64,000 nucleotides of DNA, taken from assembly GCA_900471525.1 (NCBI GenBank), contig UCEZ01000015.1, positions 143,290 through 207,289 on the forward strand, in the 5' to 3' direction. Below are positions 36,815 through 45,906 of the stretch, piece by piece. The DNA is from Hyphomicrobiales bacterium (lineage in GTDB: Bacteria; Pseudomonadota; Alphaproteobacteria; Rhizobiales; Rhizobiaceae). A program made the translations under genes and the position numbers. Within the stretch, counting starts at the first letter, position 1. Each line of letters starts with the position of its first letter. The notes beneath the pieces are model-generated. The model did no database searches. It was not told where the DNA came from and was given only the letters and a program-made list of their open reading frames with translations.

Positions 36815-38359
36815 ATGCGCGTCGAAGAGTTTCTGGAAAACAGCGCCCGCTTGCATGGCGGGAAGACGGCCTTGATAGCCGGCGACAAGCGTTTCAGCTA
36901 TGCGGAATTCGACGCAGCGGCCGCACGAATGGCCTCGTCGCTTGCCGCAGGCGGCATCGTGCGCGGCGACCGCGTTCTCGTCTTCATGAACAATTGCTGG
37001 GAAGCAGCGGTGTCGCTCTTCGCGATCCTGAAGGCCGGCGCCACCGCTGTGCCGGTCAATCCGTCGACCAAGGCCGACAAGCTCGCCTACATGATCGGAA
37101 ATTGCGAAGCGGTAGGTATTCTGACGCAAGGCAAGCTCCTGCCTGTCGTATCCGAGGCAAGGAAGATAGAGCCACGGCATCTGTTCGTCGCATCCACAAA
37201 GTTCAGGGGCGCGGGCCCCGGCGAAGGCATCGCCGATTTCGAAACCTGCCTCGCCACTGCTGGATCCCGTGTGGATCATCGCGGAATCGACGTCGATCTG
37301 GCGCTTCTGATCTACACCTCGGGTTCGACCGGACGCCCGAAGGGCGTGATGATGACCCACCGGAACGTCGAGGCAGCGGCGACCTCGATCACCAGCTATC
37401 TGGAAAACACGGCCGACGACATCATCCTCAACGTCCTTCCGCTCGCCTTCGATTACGGCCTCTATCAGCTGCTGATGGCGGTCAAGCTCGGCGCCACCAT
37501 CGTTCTCGAAGCGTCCTTCGCCTTCCCGCAGGCAATCTTCGACCGCATCCGTGAAGAGGGCGTCACCGGCTTTCCGCTGGTGCCGACCATGGCGGCGATG
37601 ATCCTGCAGATGCGCGACCTCGAACCGGATTTCCTGCCGAGCCTGCGCTACATCACCAACACCGCAGCCGCCCTGCCGCCCGCCCATATTGCGAGGCTCC
37701 GCGAACTTTTCCCGCGCGCCACCGTCTACTCCATGTACGGGCTGACGGAATGCAAGCGCTGCACCTATCTGCCCCCGGCTGAGCTGGATCGCCGCCCCGG
37801 CTCGGTCGGCATTGCCATCCCGAACACCGAAGCCTTCGTCGTCGATGATGACGGCCAGCGTGTACCGCCCGGCGTCTCCGGCGAACTGGTGATCCGCGGA
37901 CCGCATGTGATGCAGGGCTACTGGCGCAACGACGAGGCGACCAACAAGATGCTTCGCCCCGGCCCCAACCCTTGGGAGAAGGTGCTTTATACCGGCGATC
38001 TCTTCCGCACGGACGAGGAAGGCTTCCTCTATTTCGTCGGTCGCAAGGACGACATCATCAAGACCCGCGGCGAGAAGGTCGCGCCGAAGGAAGTCGAGAC
38101 CGTGTTGCACGCCCATCCCGGCATCGCCGAAGCGGTTGTCATCGGCCTGCCAGACCCCGTGCTCGGCCAGGCGATCGCAGCCCTCGTCGTGCTGTCCGAT
38201 CCGGCACTGACGGAGCGGGACATCATCAAACATTGCGCCGCCCATCTGGAAGATTTCATGGTTCCGCGTCTCATCGAGTTTCGCGACGAGCTTCCGAAGA
38301 CGGATACCGGCAAGGTTAGCCGCAGGCTCGCCGCTGAAACATTGGAGGCCGCCGAATGA
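36815..38359 (+). CDS. AMP-forming acyl-CoA/acyl-ACP ligase
   Basis: A 514-residue ANL-superfamily ligase. The ATP loop YTSGSTGRPKG is at 167-177, then YGLTECKR (A5), YTGDLFRTDEEGFLYFVGRKDDIIKTRGEKV (A7/A8) and the C-terminal lysine in KTDTGKVSR. The start at ATG 36815 follows a GGGAG. It adenylates a carboxylic acid and passes it to CoA or to the ACP encoded 26 bases upstream. Resembles ligases of exosortase-A-associated EPS loci. Substrate not readable from sequence. Confidence 0.9.
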   Translation: MRVEEFLENSARLHGGKTALIAGDKRFSYAEFDAAAARMASSLAAGGIVRGDRVLVFMNNCWEAAVSLFAILKAGATAVPVNPSTKADKLAYMIGNCEAVGILTQGKLLPVVSEARKIEPRHLFVASTKFRGAGPGEGIADFETCLATAGSRVDHRGIDVDLALLIYTSGSTGRPKGVMMTHRNVEAAATSITSYLENTADDIILNVLPLAFDYGLYQLLMAVKLGATIVLEASFAFPQAIFDRIREEGVTGFPLVPTMAAMILQMRDLEPDFLPSLRYITNTAAALPPAHIARLRELFPRATVYSMYGLTECKRCTYLPPAELDRRPGSVGIAIPNTEAFVVDDDGQRVPPGVSGELVIRGPHVMQGYWRNDEATNKMLRPGPNPWEKVLYTGDLFRTDEEGFLYFVGRKDDIIKTRGEKVAPKEVETVLHAHPGIAEAVVIGLPDPVLGQAIAALVVLSDPALTERDIIKHCAAHLEDFMVPRLIEFRDELPKTDTGKVSRRLAAETLEAAE

Positions 38360-39369
38360 ACATGCACAAAGCCGATACCGCGCCCGTGTTTTCCGCAGAA
38401 ACGCTGGCACTCGACCCGGCCGGGGAGACTGACAAGATCGTTGCCGCTCTGCGCGAGCAGCTGCGCGGCCCCTTGCGCAAGCGCGGGCTTGTACTTGGGC
38501 TCTCGGGCGGCATCGACAGCAGCGTTTGTGCTGCCCTTGCCGCACGCGCAGTTGGCGCAAAGAACGTCTATGCGCTCTTCATGCCGGAAAACGATTCCGA
38601 TCCGGAGAGCCTGCGCCTCGGCCGCACCATCGCCGAAACCTTCGGCATCGACAGCGTCGTCGAGGATATCGGCCCGTCCCTGCAGGCCATGGGCTGCTAC
38701 GATCGCCGCGACGCGTTCATCCGTGAACTCGTGCCGGAATATACTAGCGCGTGGGCCTCGAAGATCGTCATTTCCAGCGCGCTCGAAGGCGACGGCTACA
38801 ACATTTCCTATCTCGTCGTGCAGGATCCGGACGGCAAGCAGACGAAACTGCGCATGACGCCGTCCGTCTATCTCGGCATCGTTGCTGCGACGAACATGAA
38901 GCAGCGCACCCGCAAGCAGCTCGAATATTTCCACGCCGACCGGCTGAACTATGCGGTCATCGGCACGCCGAACCGGCTGGAATACGACCAGGGCTTCTTC
39001 GTCAAGAACGGCGATGGCGCAGCTGACGTCAAGCCGATCGCCCATCTCTACAAGACCCAGGTCTATCAGCTTGCCGCCTATCTCGGCGTGCCGGAAGAAA
39101 TCTGCAAACGCCCGCCGACGACGGATACCTATTCGCTGCAGCAGACGCAGGAGGAGTTCTACTTCTCCCTGCCCTACGACCGGATGGACCTCTGCCTCTA
39201 CGGCCTCAACAACAATCTGCCTGCAGATGTGGTCGCCACGGCCGCAGGTCTGACTGCGGATCAGATGTCACGCGTCTGGGCGGATATCACCGCCAAGCGC
39301 AAGGCGACGCGCTATCTGCATCTGGCTCCGCAATTCGTTGAGCCGATCAGCGAGATTGCCGCAAAGTAA
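38356..39369 (+). CDS. NadE-like NAD synthase family protein
   Basis: A 337-residue NadE-family protein starting inside the ligase stop (ATGA). PP-loop SGGIDSS lies at 50-56 and GFFVKNGDGAADVKPIAHLYKTQ matches the NAD-synthase NaAD-binding segment. Relative to ammonia-dependent NadE it has an insertion of about 50 residues around 110-160 and no glutaminase domain. It could make NAD, but tight coupling to an amidotransferase, ACP and ligase suggests amide or adenylate chemistry on an EPS or lipid precursor. That part is inference; biochemical NAD synthesis remains the default. Confidence 0.85.
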   Translation: MNMHKADTAPVFSAETLALDPAGETDKIVAALREQLRGPLRKRGLVLGLSGGIDSSVCAALAARAVGAKNVYALFMPENDSDPESLRLGRTIAETFGIDSVVEDIGPSLQAMGCYDRRDAFIRELVPEYTSAWASKIVISSALEGDGYNISYLVVQDPDGKQTKLRMTPSVYLGIVAATNMKQRTRKQLEYFHADRLNYAVIGTPNRLEYDQGFFVKNGDGAADVKPIAHLYKTQVYQLAAYLGVPEEICKRPPTTDTYSLQQTQEEFYFSLPYDRMDLCLYGLNNNLPADVVATAAGLTADQMSRVWADITAKRKATRYLHLAPQFVEPISEIAAK

Positions 39370-39402
39370 GAGACAGAATGGCAAACAGCGGCGGCAGGTG
39401 CG

Positions 39403-40518
39403 TCAGTCGACATAACCTGCCGCAAGCCGGCTCCAGTGTTCGCCCGCCAGACCGTTGAAGAATCCATCACCGTTTTGAAAGGCCTGCAGGATCTCCGGAT
39501 CCTTGGCATGGATGACGCTTGAGGCAAGGTGGGTGAAGGAAATGCGCCGGCCGAGCATGGCTTCGAGAAGAGCCGGCTGCGTCCGTCCACGGAGCGCGAC
39601 GACACCGCGATCCGCGGCATGGGCGATCAAGCAGTCGATGACCTGGCGCTCCTGACCGGGGATTGCAAGAATCTGGAGAACCCGGCCGATACGTCCGGTA
39701 TCGCCATGATAGGCGAACGCGCCGACGACGGCACCGGTCCGCGCCTCCACCTTGCAGAAGACGGCCCCGCCATCCGCTCTCGCCTGCTTCGCATCCTCAA
39801 GTACATAGGCAAGCTGCTCACTCGAAAAATCCGGCCGGAGTTTAAATCTCGCCGTTAGCCGGACAAAGAGTTCCGCGAACGCCTCGGCAGACACCTCGCT
39901 CGTCTTGAAGCTCCCCTGTCCATTCCAGGACAACGGTATGCCTGACCATCGCAGATCATCAGGCCCCATACGCCGGCGCAGAACATTGTCGGTCTTGCGT
40001 GCTAAGGGCCGCAGAAGACGCGCCGCATTGAGGCGGCTGCGGCCGAGCTCAACAAAAAAGCCGGCCGGGCGGATGATGCGAAGCCAGTCGAGGCTGTATT
40101 GCGGCAGGGCCACCCCGCGCAGCTTCATCCACATCGACGCGGAAACCTCGCTTGCGGTCTCGCTGAAGGACAGATCCTGCGGCCCGGCGAGAAACGCCTT
40201 GAGCAGGCGCGCACCGGCAAGCGGATCGGCGTCACGACCCTCGACCATCAGGGAGCCGCAGATCGCTGCGCGCAGGTGCTTGCCCTCGAAGGTCATCGGC
40301 AGTCCCGTGGCACCGACGAAACCTGTCATCGCTCCGCTGTCGTTCAGATGCACGAACGACACGATGCCGATATCCTGGCCGGGGGCATCAAGGTAGAAAT
40401 TCCGCAGATAGCTGGTCAGGCTCTCGCTTGCCGGAGCCTTCGGGTCGCGGAAGACACGTTGAAACATCCCGGCCAGGGCCGGGATGTCGGAGCTTTGCAA
40501 CGCGCGGATTTCACTCAT
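39403..40518 (-). CDS. GNAT-like acyltransferase, paralogue A
   Basis: A 371-residue protein with two GNAT-like halves. It begins MSEIRALQSSDIPALAGMFQRVFRD and ends GDGFFNGLAGEHWSRL. The same opening (SDLPAIADLFTRTFR) and ending (GDGFYAGGLASESWSRL) occur in the protein at 42940, so the two are paralogues. It is convergent with the NadE-like gene and followed on the same strand by the PrmC-like gene upstream. The substrate is unknown; acyl transfer to a sugar or lipid of the EPS pathway is plausible. Confidence 0.7.
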   Translation of the reverse strand: MSEIRALQSSDIPALAGMFQRVFRDPKAPASESLTSYLRNFYLDAPGQDIGIVSFVHLNDSGAMTGFVGATGLPMTFEGKHLRAAICGSLMVEGRDADPLAGARLLKAFLAGPQDLSFSETASEVSASMWMKLRGVALPQYSLDWLRIIRPAGFFVELGRSRLNAARLLRPLARKTDNVLRRRMGPDDLRWSGIPLSWNGQGSFKTSEVSAEAFAELFVRLTARFKLRPDFSSEQLAYVLEDAKQARADGGAVFCKVEARTGAVVGAFAYHGDTGRIGRVLQILAIPGQERQVIDCLIAHAADRGVVALRGRTQPALLEAMLGRRISFTHLASSVIHAKDPEILQAFQNGDGFFNGLAGEHWSRLAAGYVD

Positions 40519-40565
40519 CGTCTATCGGGTTCCGGCAGTCGGTTCGGTTTGCCAGCGCGTCGGCA

Positions 40566-41255
40566 TCATACATCGGGCCGTTTCTGTACGAACGCGACCC
40601 GCGGCAGGCCGGCGGCGTCCTCGGCGAAAGCCGCAGGCTCGTATCCGCGCGCCCGTGCGAGCAGCGCTGCCGCCTGCCGGTGTTGCCCCTCGCCAAACTC
40701 GAAGGCAAGCCAGCCGCCCGGCTTCAGAAAGGCCAGCGCATCGCGAACAAGACGCTGATGGATCGAGATACCATAGGGGCCACCGTCGAAGGCTTCGCGC
40801 GGTTCGTTGTCGAGAAGATGCGCGCTGTCGCTTTCGAGCCGCTGCGTCGAGATATAGGGAGGGTTGCAGACAATCAGATCGATCCTGCCTTCGAGACTTT
40901 CGTCGGAAAGCCCCCCGAACAGGTCCCCCTGCATCACCCGGACGCGATCGGAAAAACCACACCGTTCGGCGTTTCGTCTGGCAAGAGCTACGGTTTCATC
41001 TGTGAGATCGCACGCCCAGAGTTGGGCTGCGGGGATATGCGTCGCGATGGCAAGCGCGAGATTGCCGGAACCGCAGCACATGTCGATGACCAGAGGCTCT
41101 TCGAGCCTGTCCTTGATCAGCCTGACCGCAGTACGGCCAAGAAGCTCCGTCTCCTGTCTCGGAACGAGCACGCCGGGCGCCAGCTCAAGATCGACTCCCA
41201 TGAAACGGTGCAACGCTGGCGCGCCCTTGCGGTCTTCAACGTGTGCCTTGTCCAT
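40566..41255 (-). CDS. PrmC/HemK-like methyltransferase, short form
   Basis: A 229-residue SAM-dependent methyltransferase. PGVLVPRQETELL, DMCCGSGNLALAIA and NPPYIS with EPREAFDGG match the glutamine-N5 methyltransferase PrmC. It lacks most of the N-terminal helical domain (about 60-70 residues) that PrmC uses to bind release factors, so another substrate is likely. ATG 41255 was chosen; GTG 41258 has slightly better spacing to GGAG. It is cotranscribed with the GNAT-like gene (47-base gap) and divergent from the flippase gene. Confidence 0.8.
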   Translation of the reverse strand: MDKAHVEDRKGAPALHRFMGVDLELAPGVLVPRQETELLGRTAVRLIKDRLEEPLVIDMCCGSGNLALAIATHIPAAQLWACDLTDETVALARRNAERCGFSDRVRVMQGDLFGGLSDESLEGRIDLIVCNPPYISTQRLESDSAHLLDNEPREAFDGGPYGISIHQRLVRDALAFLKPGGWLAFEFGEGQHRQAAALLARARGYEPAAFAEDAAGLPRVAFVQKRPDV

Positions 41256-41555
41256 CACCAACACAACTCCAACCTGCAATCTGCAAACTCTTCTGCGATC
41301 AATACCCTAGTGAAGTAAACATAAACTGAAATCAAATGCGTAACCGCAAGCGTTAACCTCAATATGAATTCCCGCTTCGAAATCGGCAGATTCGTCCCGA
41401 AATTAACGACCTTTCGCATGAATGAAAGTATTGTTGCCATCGGGTTTCAAGAAACAACGAAGAATGCGCCTGCAACCATGGAGTTTCCGTCAGGTCCTGC
41501 CATGGCGATGCCGCTCAGGACGGATCTCGATGCTTGCAAGAGGAGATAGCCGAAG
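41256..41555. other. Divergent promoter region inside the EPS locus
   Basis: These 300 bases separate the minus-strand methyltransferase/GNAT pair from the plus-strand flippase. They are AT-rich around 41280-41440 and should hold both promoters. A minus-strand copy of the 14-mer GTTAACGCTTGCGG is at 41344-41357. No gene or terminator was found. Confidence 0.5.
41344..41357 (-). repeat. 14-mer GTTAACGCTTGCGG, copy 2
   Basis: Exact reverse-complement copy of the word at 33726-33739. On this strand it lies about 90 bases upstream of the methyltransferase start. Confidence 0.55.
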
Positions 41556-42857
41556 GTGACAACGGACGCTTTTCATGCGACCAGACAAAGATCCTTTCTG
41601 TCGATGGTCATGTCCTACATGGCCTCCGGCGGCAGCCTCATCACGAGTTCCGCTGCCCAGTTGCTCACCTTCGCCATTCTGGCGCGCTTCCTCGGCGTCA
41701 ACGAATTCAGCATCTTCGTCGCCGTCACCGCCGTCTGCAACATTGCCGTTCATCTTTGCGGGCTTGGCGCGATGGAGTGCCTTGTCCGGCGTGTCGCACG
41801 TGATCCTTCGATGTATCCCGTCATGCTCGGGCACAATATCATTCTGACAGCAATCAGCGGCACGGCGCTGGTCCTGCTTGGCGCGGCTATCCTGCCGTTC
41901 TTTTTCGCCCTTTCTCCAGATCCGTCACTCAATCTCATCGAGATGACGCTGATGCTGGTAACCAACATCATCTTCGTGCGCCTGATCGTGTTGACCGAGC
42001 AGATTTTCATCGGCCATTCCAATTTCGTATCGGCCAACATGACGGTCGTCGGCTTTGCCATTGCGCGAACCATCGCCGCAGCCCTCGCCTGCCTCGCATT
42101 CGGCGTCTCGACCGTTGCGGAATGGGCGCTATGGCAGTTCGTTTGCCACGTTGTCGTTGCGTTGTTCTGCATCCGGGCTCTGGCGAAACTCGGCCGGCCG
42201 AAATTCGAGATCGTCCGAGAGGAACTGCCGCTCGGCATGTATTTCAGCATCCCGTTCATCCTCAGAGCCGTCCGCCAGAATGCCGACCTCCTGACGCTCA
42301 GCCTCGTCACGACGGCGGAAATTGTCGCCAGCTATAGTGTCGCGCGGCGGATTCTCGAAAGCAGCTATCTTTCCGTCGAAGCCCTGAACCGGCTCATGTA
42401 TCCAGGATCGGCACGGGCCGCCGCGAATGGCCTGCACAAGGCCATGGATCGCATTCGCAAGGTCCTCTTCGCCGCAACCGGGATAAGCCTTGCGGCCGCG
42501 ACCACGGTGTTCGTACTTGCGCCTCTTCTTCCCTATCTTTTCGGCCATGAATATCTGACGCTCGTTTCCTTCGTCAGAAGCCTCTGCTGGGTGGTTGTAC
42601 CGCTCGGCATGTGGTCGATTGCCGTCGAAGCGCTAGGCGCCGCCGGATACCACGCCGCGCGGGCCATCGTCATGGGACTCGGCAGTATTCTGGGCGCAGC
42701 ACTTGCCGCCTGGGCGACTTGGTACGCCCCGCCAATGGGTACGGTTGTGTCTTTTTACGTAATCGAGACTGCAATGGTCGCCGCCGCCTGGGCTGTCTTC
42801 TTCCGGTATGCGAAGAAAGATGAGACATCGGATGCCGCCACAACCATGAATACATAA
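41556..42857 (+). CDS. Wzx-type polysaccharide flippase
   Basis: A 433-residue integral membrane protein with about 12 hydrophobic segments (for example LLTFAILARFLGVNEFSIFV and LVLLGAAILPFFFALS), typical of the polysaccharide transporter/MATE-like superfamily. It would move the lipid-linked repeat unit across the inner membrane. GTG start 41556 has AGAGGAG 9 bases upstream. It precedes a GNAT-like gene and the Wzz/Wzy genes, completing a Wzx/Wzy-dependent assembly set. Confidence 0.85.
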   Translation: MTTDAFHATRQRSFLSMVMSYMASGGSLITSSAAQLLTFAILARFLGVNEFSIFVAVTAVCNIAVHLCGLGAMECLVRRVARDPSMYPVMLGHNIILTAISGTALVLLGAAILPFFFALSPDPSLNLIEMTLMLVTNIIFVRLIVLTEQIFIGHSNFVSANMTVVGFAIARTIAAALACLAFGVSTVAEWALWQFVCHVVVALFCIRALAKLGRPKFEIVREELPLGMYFSIPFILRAVRQNADLLTLSLVTTAEIVASYSVARRILESSYLSVEALNRLMYPGSARAAANGLHKAMDRIRKVLFAATGISLAAATTVFVLAPLLPYLFGHEYLTLVSFVRSLCWVVVPLGMWSIAVEALGAAGYHAARAIVMGLGSILGAALAAWATWYAPPMGTVVSFYVIETAMVAAAWAVFFRYAKKDETSDAATTMNT

Positions 42858-42939
42858 CAGCTTATTAAGTTGTTTAGAGAATGCTGCCCGATATCTGTAA
42901 ATAAACTGGCATAACAAAGCCGGACACGAAGAGTGTACC

Positions 42940-44112
42940 ATGACACCTGCTGCAGAAAGCGCATTGAAGCAACAGATCGAGCTCTCCGACATGCCTGTTG
43001 AGGGCAGCCGGTCGCGGCATAGCACTGGCGTGGTCCGCGCCATGGAGCGCTCAGACCTGCCAGCTATCGCCGATCTTTTCACGCGAACGTTCCGCAAGCA
43101 AAACCGAGCGACGGACAGTGGCCTGGCCGGTTACCTCGAAACAGTCTTCTTCAGCAGTCCGCTCTATTCGCCGGAGGTTGGCAGCCTCGTCCACCTCAAT
43201 GAGACATCGACGATCGATAGCGCCATCCTGGCAATGCCGCTGGAGTTCATGGTTCACGGCCGGCCGGTGACGGCCCGGGTTCTCTGCGCGTTCATGGCGG
43301 AAGGAAAGTCCGGCGCGGCCGGAGCGGCCCGTCTTGCCCGCATGCTGCGCGCGGCGCGCCAGGACTTCTGCTTCACCGACAATGCCTCGCCGGTCAGCGC
43401 CGACCATTGGGTTGCGGGCGGCGGTCTTGTCCTGCCCGTCCAGAGCCTGGAATGGCATCGAACATTCCGCCCGGCCGCGGCCGCCCTCGAAATGGCACGG
43501 CGCAAAGTCCCGCTCTTCGCAAAGCTGCCGTTCCAAGGCCTTGCGCGAACCCTGGACCGCTTCGTGCGTCGCTCGAAAACATCCTTCGCTGCCACCCCGC
43601 AGGAGGGCGTTGCAAGTTCAGCGATTTCCCTCGACCAGTTCATGGAACTGGCCCAGGGCATGATGGAGCGCTTCTCTGTCCATCCGGTGTTTTCCAAGCC
43701 GGAGTTCGATTGGCTGGTCGCCGCGGCGAAGCTGAATACCTCCCTTGGGGAACTCAAATGCCGGAGCATTGTCGATGCTCAGGGCAAGATCATCGGCTGC
43801 TACCTGTATATCGGCGCGGATGGCCACAACGCGGTGGTTCTGAATATCCTCTGCCACGAGCGCCAGGAAGCAACCGTTGTTGCACAGGTTTTCGCCGACC
43901 TCGACGGTCTCGGCTATGCCAGCGCGCAGGGAATGGCGCAGCCTTTCCTGATGCACGCCGTGTTGCGCCAACGTCACCTGGTCCACAAGCACACGGGCTA
44001 TTTCTGCCTCGTAACGCGGCATGCCGACCTGAAGGCCGCTTCCATCGGCGACGGCTTCTATGCCGGCGGTCTGGCGTCGGAAAGCTGGAGCCGCCTTGTC
44101 CACGATTTTTGA
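42940..44112 (+). CDS. GNAT-like acyltransferase, paralogue B
   Basis: A 390-residue paralogue of the protein at 39403. Shared blocks are RSDLPAIADLFTRTFR, SLVHLNET, and GDGFYAGGLASESWSRL at the C-terminus. It has about 25 extra N-terminal residues with no signal peptide. The gene is 82 bases after the flippase. With its paralogue it flanks the flippase/methyltransferase junction on the opposite strand. Function is unknown; modification of an EPS precursor is inferred from place. Confidence 0.7.
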   Translation: MTPAAESALKQQIELSDMPVEGSRSRHSTGVVRAMERSDLPAIADLFTRTFRKQNRATDSGLAGYLETVFFSSPLYSPEVGSLVHLNETSTIDSAILAMPLEFMVHGRPVTARVLCAFMAEGKSGAAGAARLARMLRAARQDFCFTDNASPVSADHWVAGGGLVLPVQSLEWHRTFRPAAAALEMARRKVPLFAKLPFQGLARTLDRFVRRSKTSFAATPQEGVASSAISLDQFMELAQGMMERFSVHPVFSKPEFDWLVAAAKLNTSLGELKCRSIVDAQGKIIGCYLYIGADGHNAVVLNILCHERQEATVVAQVFADLDGLGYASAQGMAQPFLMHAVLRQRHLVHKHTGYFCLVTRHADLKAASIGDGFYAGGLASESWSRLVHDF

Positions 44113-44263
44113 AGTCTGACCCCGTGGCATACAACGCTCGGCGGGCGCCTTGGCGTCAGGGCATTTTAACGCCCGGTTTACCATAAGCGGCTAATCATGA
44201 TGCTCACCTAAAGGACGGCGATAGTCTTTTACAGGCTTGGAGCACGCCGCGGAGACAGAACGG

Positions 44264-45904
44264 ATGTATACGCCGAAGGAGCCGGATCTGCGGCAAGCGA
44301 TAAAGCGCCCGGAAACGGCCTCGCGCTCGCGTCCGCATGGCGGCTCCCTGCTTGATCTCGTATCCGACGACGATGAGGATTTCCACCGGACCGCGTATGC
44401 GCGCGTCGCCGGCGAGACTGCACGCGAAGCGTTTTTGCCGAGCCGGCAACGGGAAGCAATAGCCGAGCAAATCAACATCCGTCCCGCGCCTCTCCCCGCC
44501 CCCGTCAAAGGGCAGCTCATGGGATATGTGGCAGCGCTCCGCGGGATCGGGCCGGATGACGTTTTCATCTGGCTCAAGGAGGGTTTGCGCTGGATCATCG
44601 GTGCAACGGTCCTGTGCCTGGCCGCCGCCTTCGTCTATGCGATGGCCGCCCAGCCGCGCTATACCGTTTATACCGACCTCGTGATCGACCCATCCAATCT
44701 TCAGGTCGTGAGCGACGACGTGTTCGGCTCCAACCCCTTGCGCGATTCGCAATTGCTGGAAGTCGAAAGCAAGCTGCGGATCCTGACCTCGCGCAATGTG
44801 CTGACCCGTGTCATCGACAGCATGAATCTGACGCAGGATCCGGAATTCGTAAAACCGGACATTCTGGGAGGCCTCAAGCAACTTTTGTCGAGTGCACCCA
44901 AGGACGAGACCGAGCAGGGAAAGATGCTGAGCGCGATCCGTGCTCTCGCAGAACGGGTCGAGGCACGGCGAGAGGAACGGTCCTTCGTTGTTGCGCTCGG
45001 CGTCTACACGGACGATCCGCAAAAATCGGTGATGCTGTCCGACGCGATCGTCGATGCCTTCGAAAAGGAAATCTTCGAATCCGCCGCGCAGAGTGCCGGC
45101 AGGGTTGCGACAACGCTCAACCAGCGTCTCGAGGAGCTTCGACGCAACGTCACAGACGCTGAAGCGAAGGTGGAGCAATTCAAGCGGGAGAAGGGGCTTC
45201 AATCGAGCAACGGTGAACTCGTCAGCACGCAGCTTGTGGCCGAGCTTAACACCCAGGTCCTGACCGCCCAGCAGCGCTATATCGAGCTGGAAACGCGATA
45301 CAAGCAGATGCAGGAGGCGATCTCCACCGGCCGGACCAGCACGGCTTCCATTTTCGTCTCCCCGACGATGACCACCTTGCGCCAGGACTATGACGCGGGC
45401 GTCCTGCTGCTCAATTCCCTGAAGCTGACCTACGGCACGCGCCATCCGCGGATCACGGCCGCCAATTCCGACCTGTCGACGCTGAAGGCATCGATCACCA
45501 ACGAGGCCAAGCGCATTGCCGATATGGCGAAGGGCGATATGAACCAAGCCAAGTCGGCGCTCGGTGCGCTGCAGGGCAAGGCGACCGAGCAGCAGTCGAC
45601 CGTGTACATGGACAATGATTCACAGGTCCAACTGCGCGATCTGGAACGCGACGCGCGCGCCAAGGCCGCGCTTTACGAGACGCATCTGACCCGTGCCCAA
45701 CAGATCACGGAGCAGCAGCAGATCAATACCTCGAACATCCGGGTGATTTCGCGGGCCATGCCGCCGCAATCACGCAGCTGGCCACCGCGAACCTTGATCC
45801 TCCTTGCGGCCGGCGCCTTTGCCGGCATCGCGATCGGCATCGGTCTTGCCCTCCTGTTCGGCATACTTCGCGTTCTGCGCCACAACCAGCCACGCGCGGG
45901 CTGA
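44264..45904 (+). CDS. Wzz/ExoP-like chain-length determinant without kinase domain
   Basis: A 546-residue polysaccharide co-polymerase. The first about 100 residues are cytoplasmic and charged, then TM1 (WIIGATVLCLAAAFVYAMAA, about 100-120), a long periplasmic coiled-coil region, a proline-rich ISRAMPPQSRSWPP and TM2 near the C-terminus (about 510-535). It ends at HNQPRAG, so there is no C-terminal tyrosine-kinase (BY-kinase) domain with Walker motifs. ATG 44264 has GGAG 9 bases ahead. It sets polymer length together with the Wzy-like protein that starts 2 bases later. Confidence 0.9.
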   Translation: MYTPKEPDLRQAIKRPETASRSRPHGGSLLDLVSDDDEDFHRTAYARVAGETAREAFLPSRQREAIAEQINIRPAPLPAPVKGQLMGYVAALRGIGPDDVFIWLKEGLRWIIGATVLCLAAAFVYAMAAQPRYTVYTDLVIDPSNLQVVSDDVFGSNPLRDSQLLEVESKLRILTSRNVLTRVIDSMNLTQDPEFVKPDILGGLKQLLSSAPKDETEQGKMLSAIRALAERVEARREERSFVVALGVYTDDPQKSVMLSDAIVDAFEKEIFESAAQSAGRVATTLNQRLEELRRNVTDAEAKVEQFKREKGLQSSNGELVSTQLVAELNTQVLTAQQRYIELETRYKQMQEAISTGRTSTASIFVSPTMTTLRQDYDAGVLLLNSLKLTYGTRHPRITAANSDLSTLKASITNEAKRIADMAKGDMNQAKSALGALQGKATEQQSTVYMDNDSQVQLRDLERDARAKAALYETHLTRAQQITEQQQINTSNIRVISRAMPPQSRSWPPRTLILLAAGAFAGIAIGIGLALLFGILRVLRHNQPRAG

Positions 45905-45906
45905 CC

